Assembly: GCA_020852755.1 (NCBI GenBank) | Contig: JADZAF010000138.1 | Span: 1 to 51,879, forward strand | Direction of reading: 5' to 3' | DNA length: 51,879 nt | Origin: Bryobacterales bacterium | Lineage (GTDB): Bacteria > Acidobacteriota > Terriglobia > Bryobacterales > Bryobacteraceae | In this document: one piece after another, positions 51,349-51,879 of the stretch | How the letters are laid out: each line of letters starts with the position of its first letter | How positions within the stretch are numbered: position 1 is the stretch's first letter | Notes under the pieces: model-generated | Told to the model about the DNA's origin: nothing | What the model saw: the letters and a program-made list of their open reading frames with translations, nothing else | The model's database searches: none | Program-made: the position numbers and the translations under genes

Positions 51349-51879
51349 TCAGCGGTGGATGAGGCTGAGGTCGACGACCACCCGCGAATCGGCCGCGCCC
51401 TGGGGGGCTACCGCGTAGACCGCGGTCTCCTTGGCGTATCCGGGAGCCTTGGTAGTCTCGTCGACTTTCTCGATGATCAGGTCCCGGGCATAGGCATTGC
51501 GCAATTCACTCACCACCTGATCGCCGATCTCAATGCGGTTCTCCGCCAGCAGGACCTTCGGCTCCGCGCCCGCTTTCGGAGCCGGAGGCTCGCCCGGACG
51601 GCCGCGGCCGACTTCGTAGATCAGCTTCTCCAGATCGGTGACCGGCTGGCGGGCGAATACCACAAACAGCTTCTCCTCCCCAGGCTGCTCATCGAAGGTG
51701 AAGACGTATCCTGGAGGGATATCGTAGGAAACGGCCGCATCCACGCGGTTGTCGCCGGCCTCGATCTCCGACGAGGGAAAGAGCGGTTTCCAGACGCCGC
51801 TGGATCCGCGATGGACCACGTAGAGGTAGCCCTGGTCGTTCACCTCCACCCGCAGGCGAATCCGATCGCCGGAATGGAA
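51349..51879 (-). CDS. DUF4384 protein, 5' end beyond the window
   Basis: At least 176 residues; the frame is open to the window edge (SGDRIRLRVEVNDQGYLYVV), so the true start and probable signal peptide are missing. It repeats the DUF4384 pattern of its neighbour: DRIRLRVEVNDQGYLYVVHRGSSGVWKPLFPSSEIEAGDNRVDAAVSYDIP, then TFDEQPGEEKLFVVFAR. The two proteins are probably tandem paralogues that diverged after the domain. Confidence 0.85.
   Translation of the reverse strand, partial: FHSGDRIRLRVEVNDQGYLYVVHRGSSGVWKPLFPSSEIEAGDNRVDAAVSYDIPPGYVFTFDEQPGEEKLFVVFARQPVTDLEKLIYEVGRGRPGEPPAPKAGAEPKVLLAENRIEIGDQVVSELRNAYARDLIIEKVDETTKAPGYAKETAVYAVAPQGAADSRVVVDLSLIHR

Overview
The window is about 52 kb of GC-rich bacterial DNA. 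It most resembles an acidobacterium of the Solibacter/Bryobacter type (Acidobacteriota). That assignment is an inference from gene content: a ~1,200-residue Oar-like TonB-dependent receptor with an N-terminal carboxypeptidase-regulatory domain, a secreted VWFA protein of acidobacterial type, inner-membrane multihaem cytochromes, several Ser/Thr protein kinases, a caspase-TPR lipoprotein and DUF4384 proteins. No 16S rRNA or other phylogenetic marker is present.

Left edge (1-1271): a decaying accessory patch beside tRNA-Glu(TTC). An intact excisionase-type antitoxin gene is followed, through ATGA overlaps, by a PIN toxin that has lost its catalytic core and by a frameshift-riddled pRiA4b ORF-3-like gene. 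Next (1397-5204) come a Tat-exported FAD oxidoreductase, a secG-tRNA-Leu(GAG) transcript with a clear terminator, and a sigma-54 activator with a cysteine-rich PAS domain. Electron-transfer block (5344-9700): a sigma-54-type promoter reads away from that activator into a monohaem cytochrome, a degenerate receiver protein, a small membrane protein, a nine-haem cytochrome fused to a di-haem cytochrome b, and a NapC/NirT-type multihaem cytochrome. This is probably a menaquinol-oxidising route toward periplasmic or extracellular acceptors. Mixed block (9719-16304): a DegP-like protease, an RluA-family pseudouridine synthase, the VWFA protein (apparently leaderless) and the TonB-dependent receptor.

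Type VI secretion island (16638-48211), the main feature. On the minus strand tssB-tssC-hcp-tagJ-tssA-tssE-tssF-tssG-clpV runs into a cargo segment. The cargo is a calpain-like cysteine protease, a VgrG with an HExxH metalloprotease tail, a lipoprotein, a PAAR protein and a second HExxH metalloprotease. On the plus strand are tssK1 and then, further right, a CsgG-like protein, a kinase, tssK2, tssL, tssM and a kinase fused to a formylglycine-generating-enzyme-like domain. Between the two halves, on the minus strand, lie a methyltransferase and a tail-anchored protein with about twelve copies of a G-E-F-T-R-M-F-like motif. I see no TssJ and no FHA-domain protein. My reading is a T6SS armed mainly with proteases and controlled by Thr phosphorylation.

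Right edge (48578-51879): a caspase-like/EF-hand/PEGA/TPR lipoprotein and two DUF4384 proteins, the last cut by the window end.
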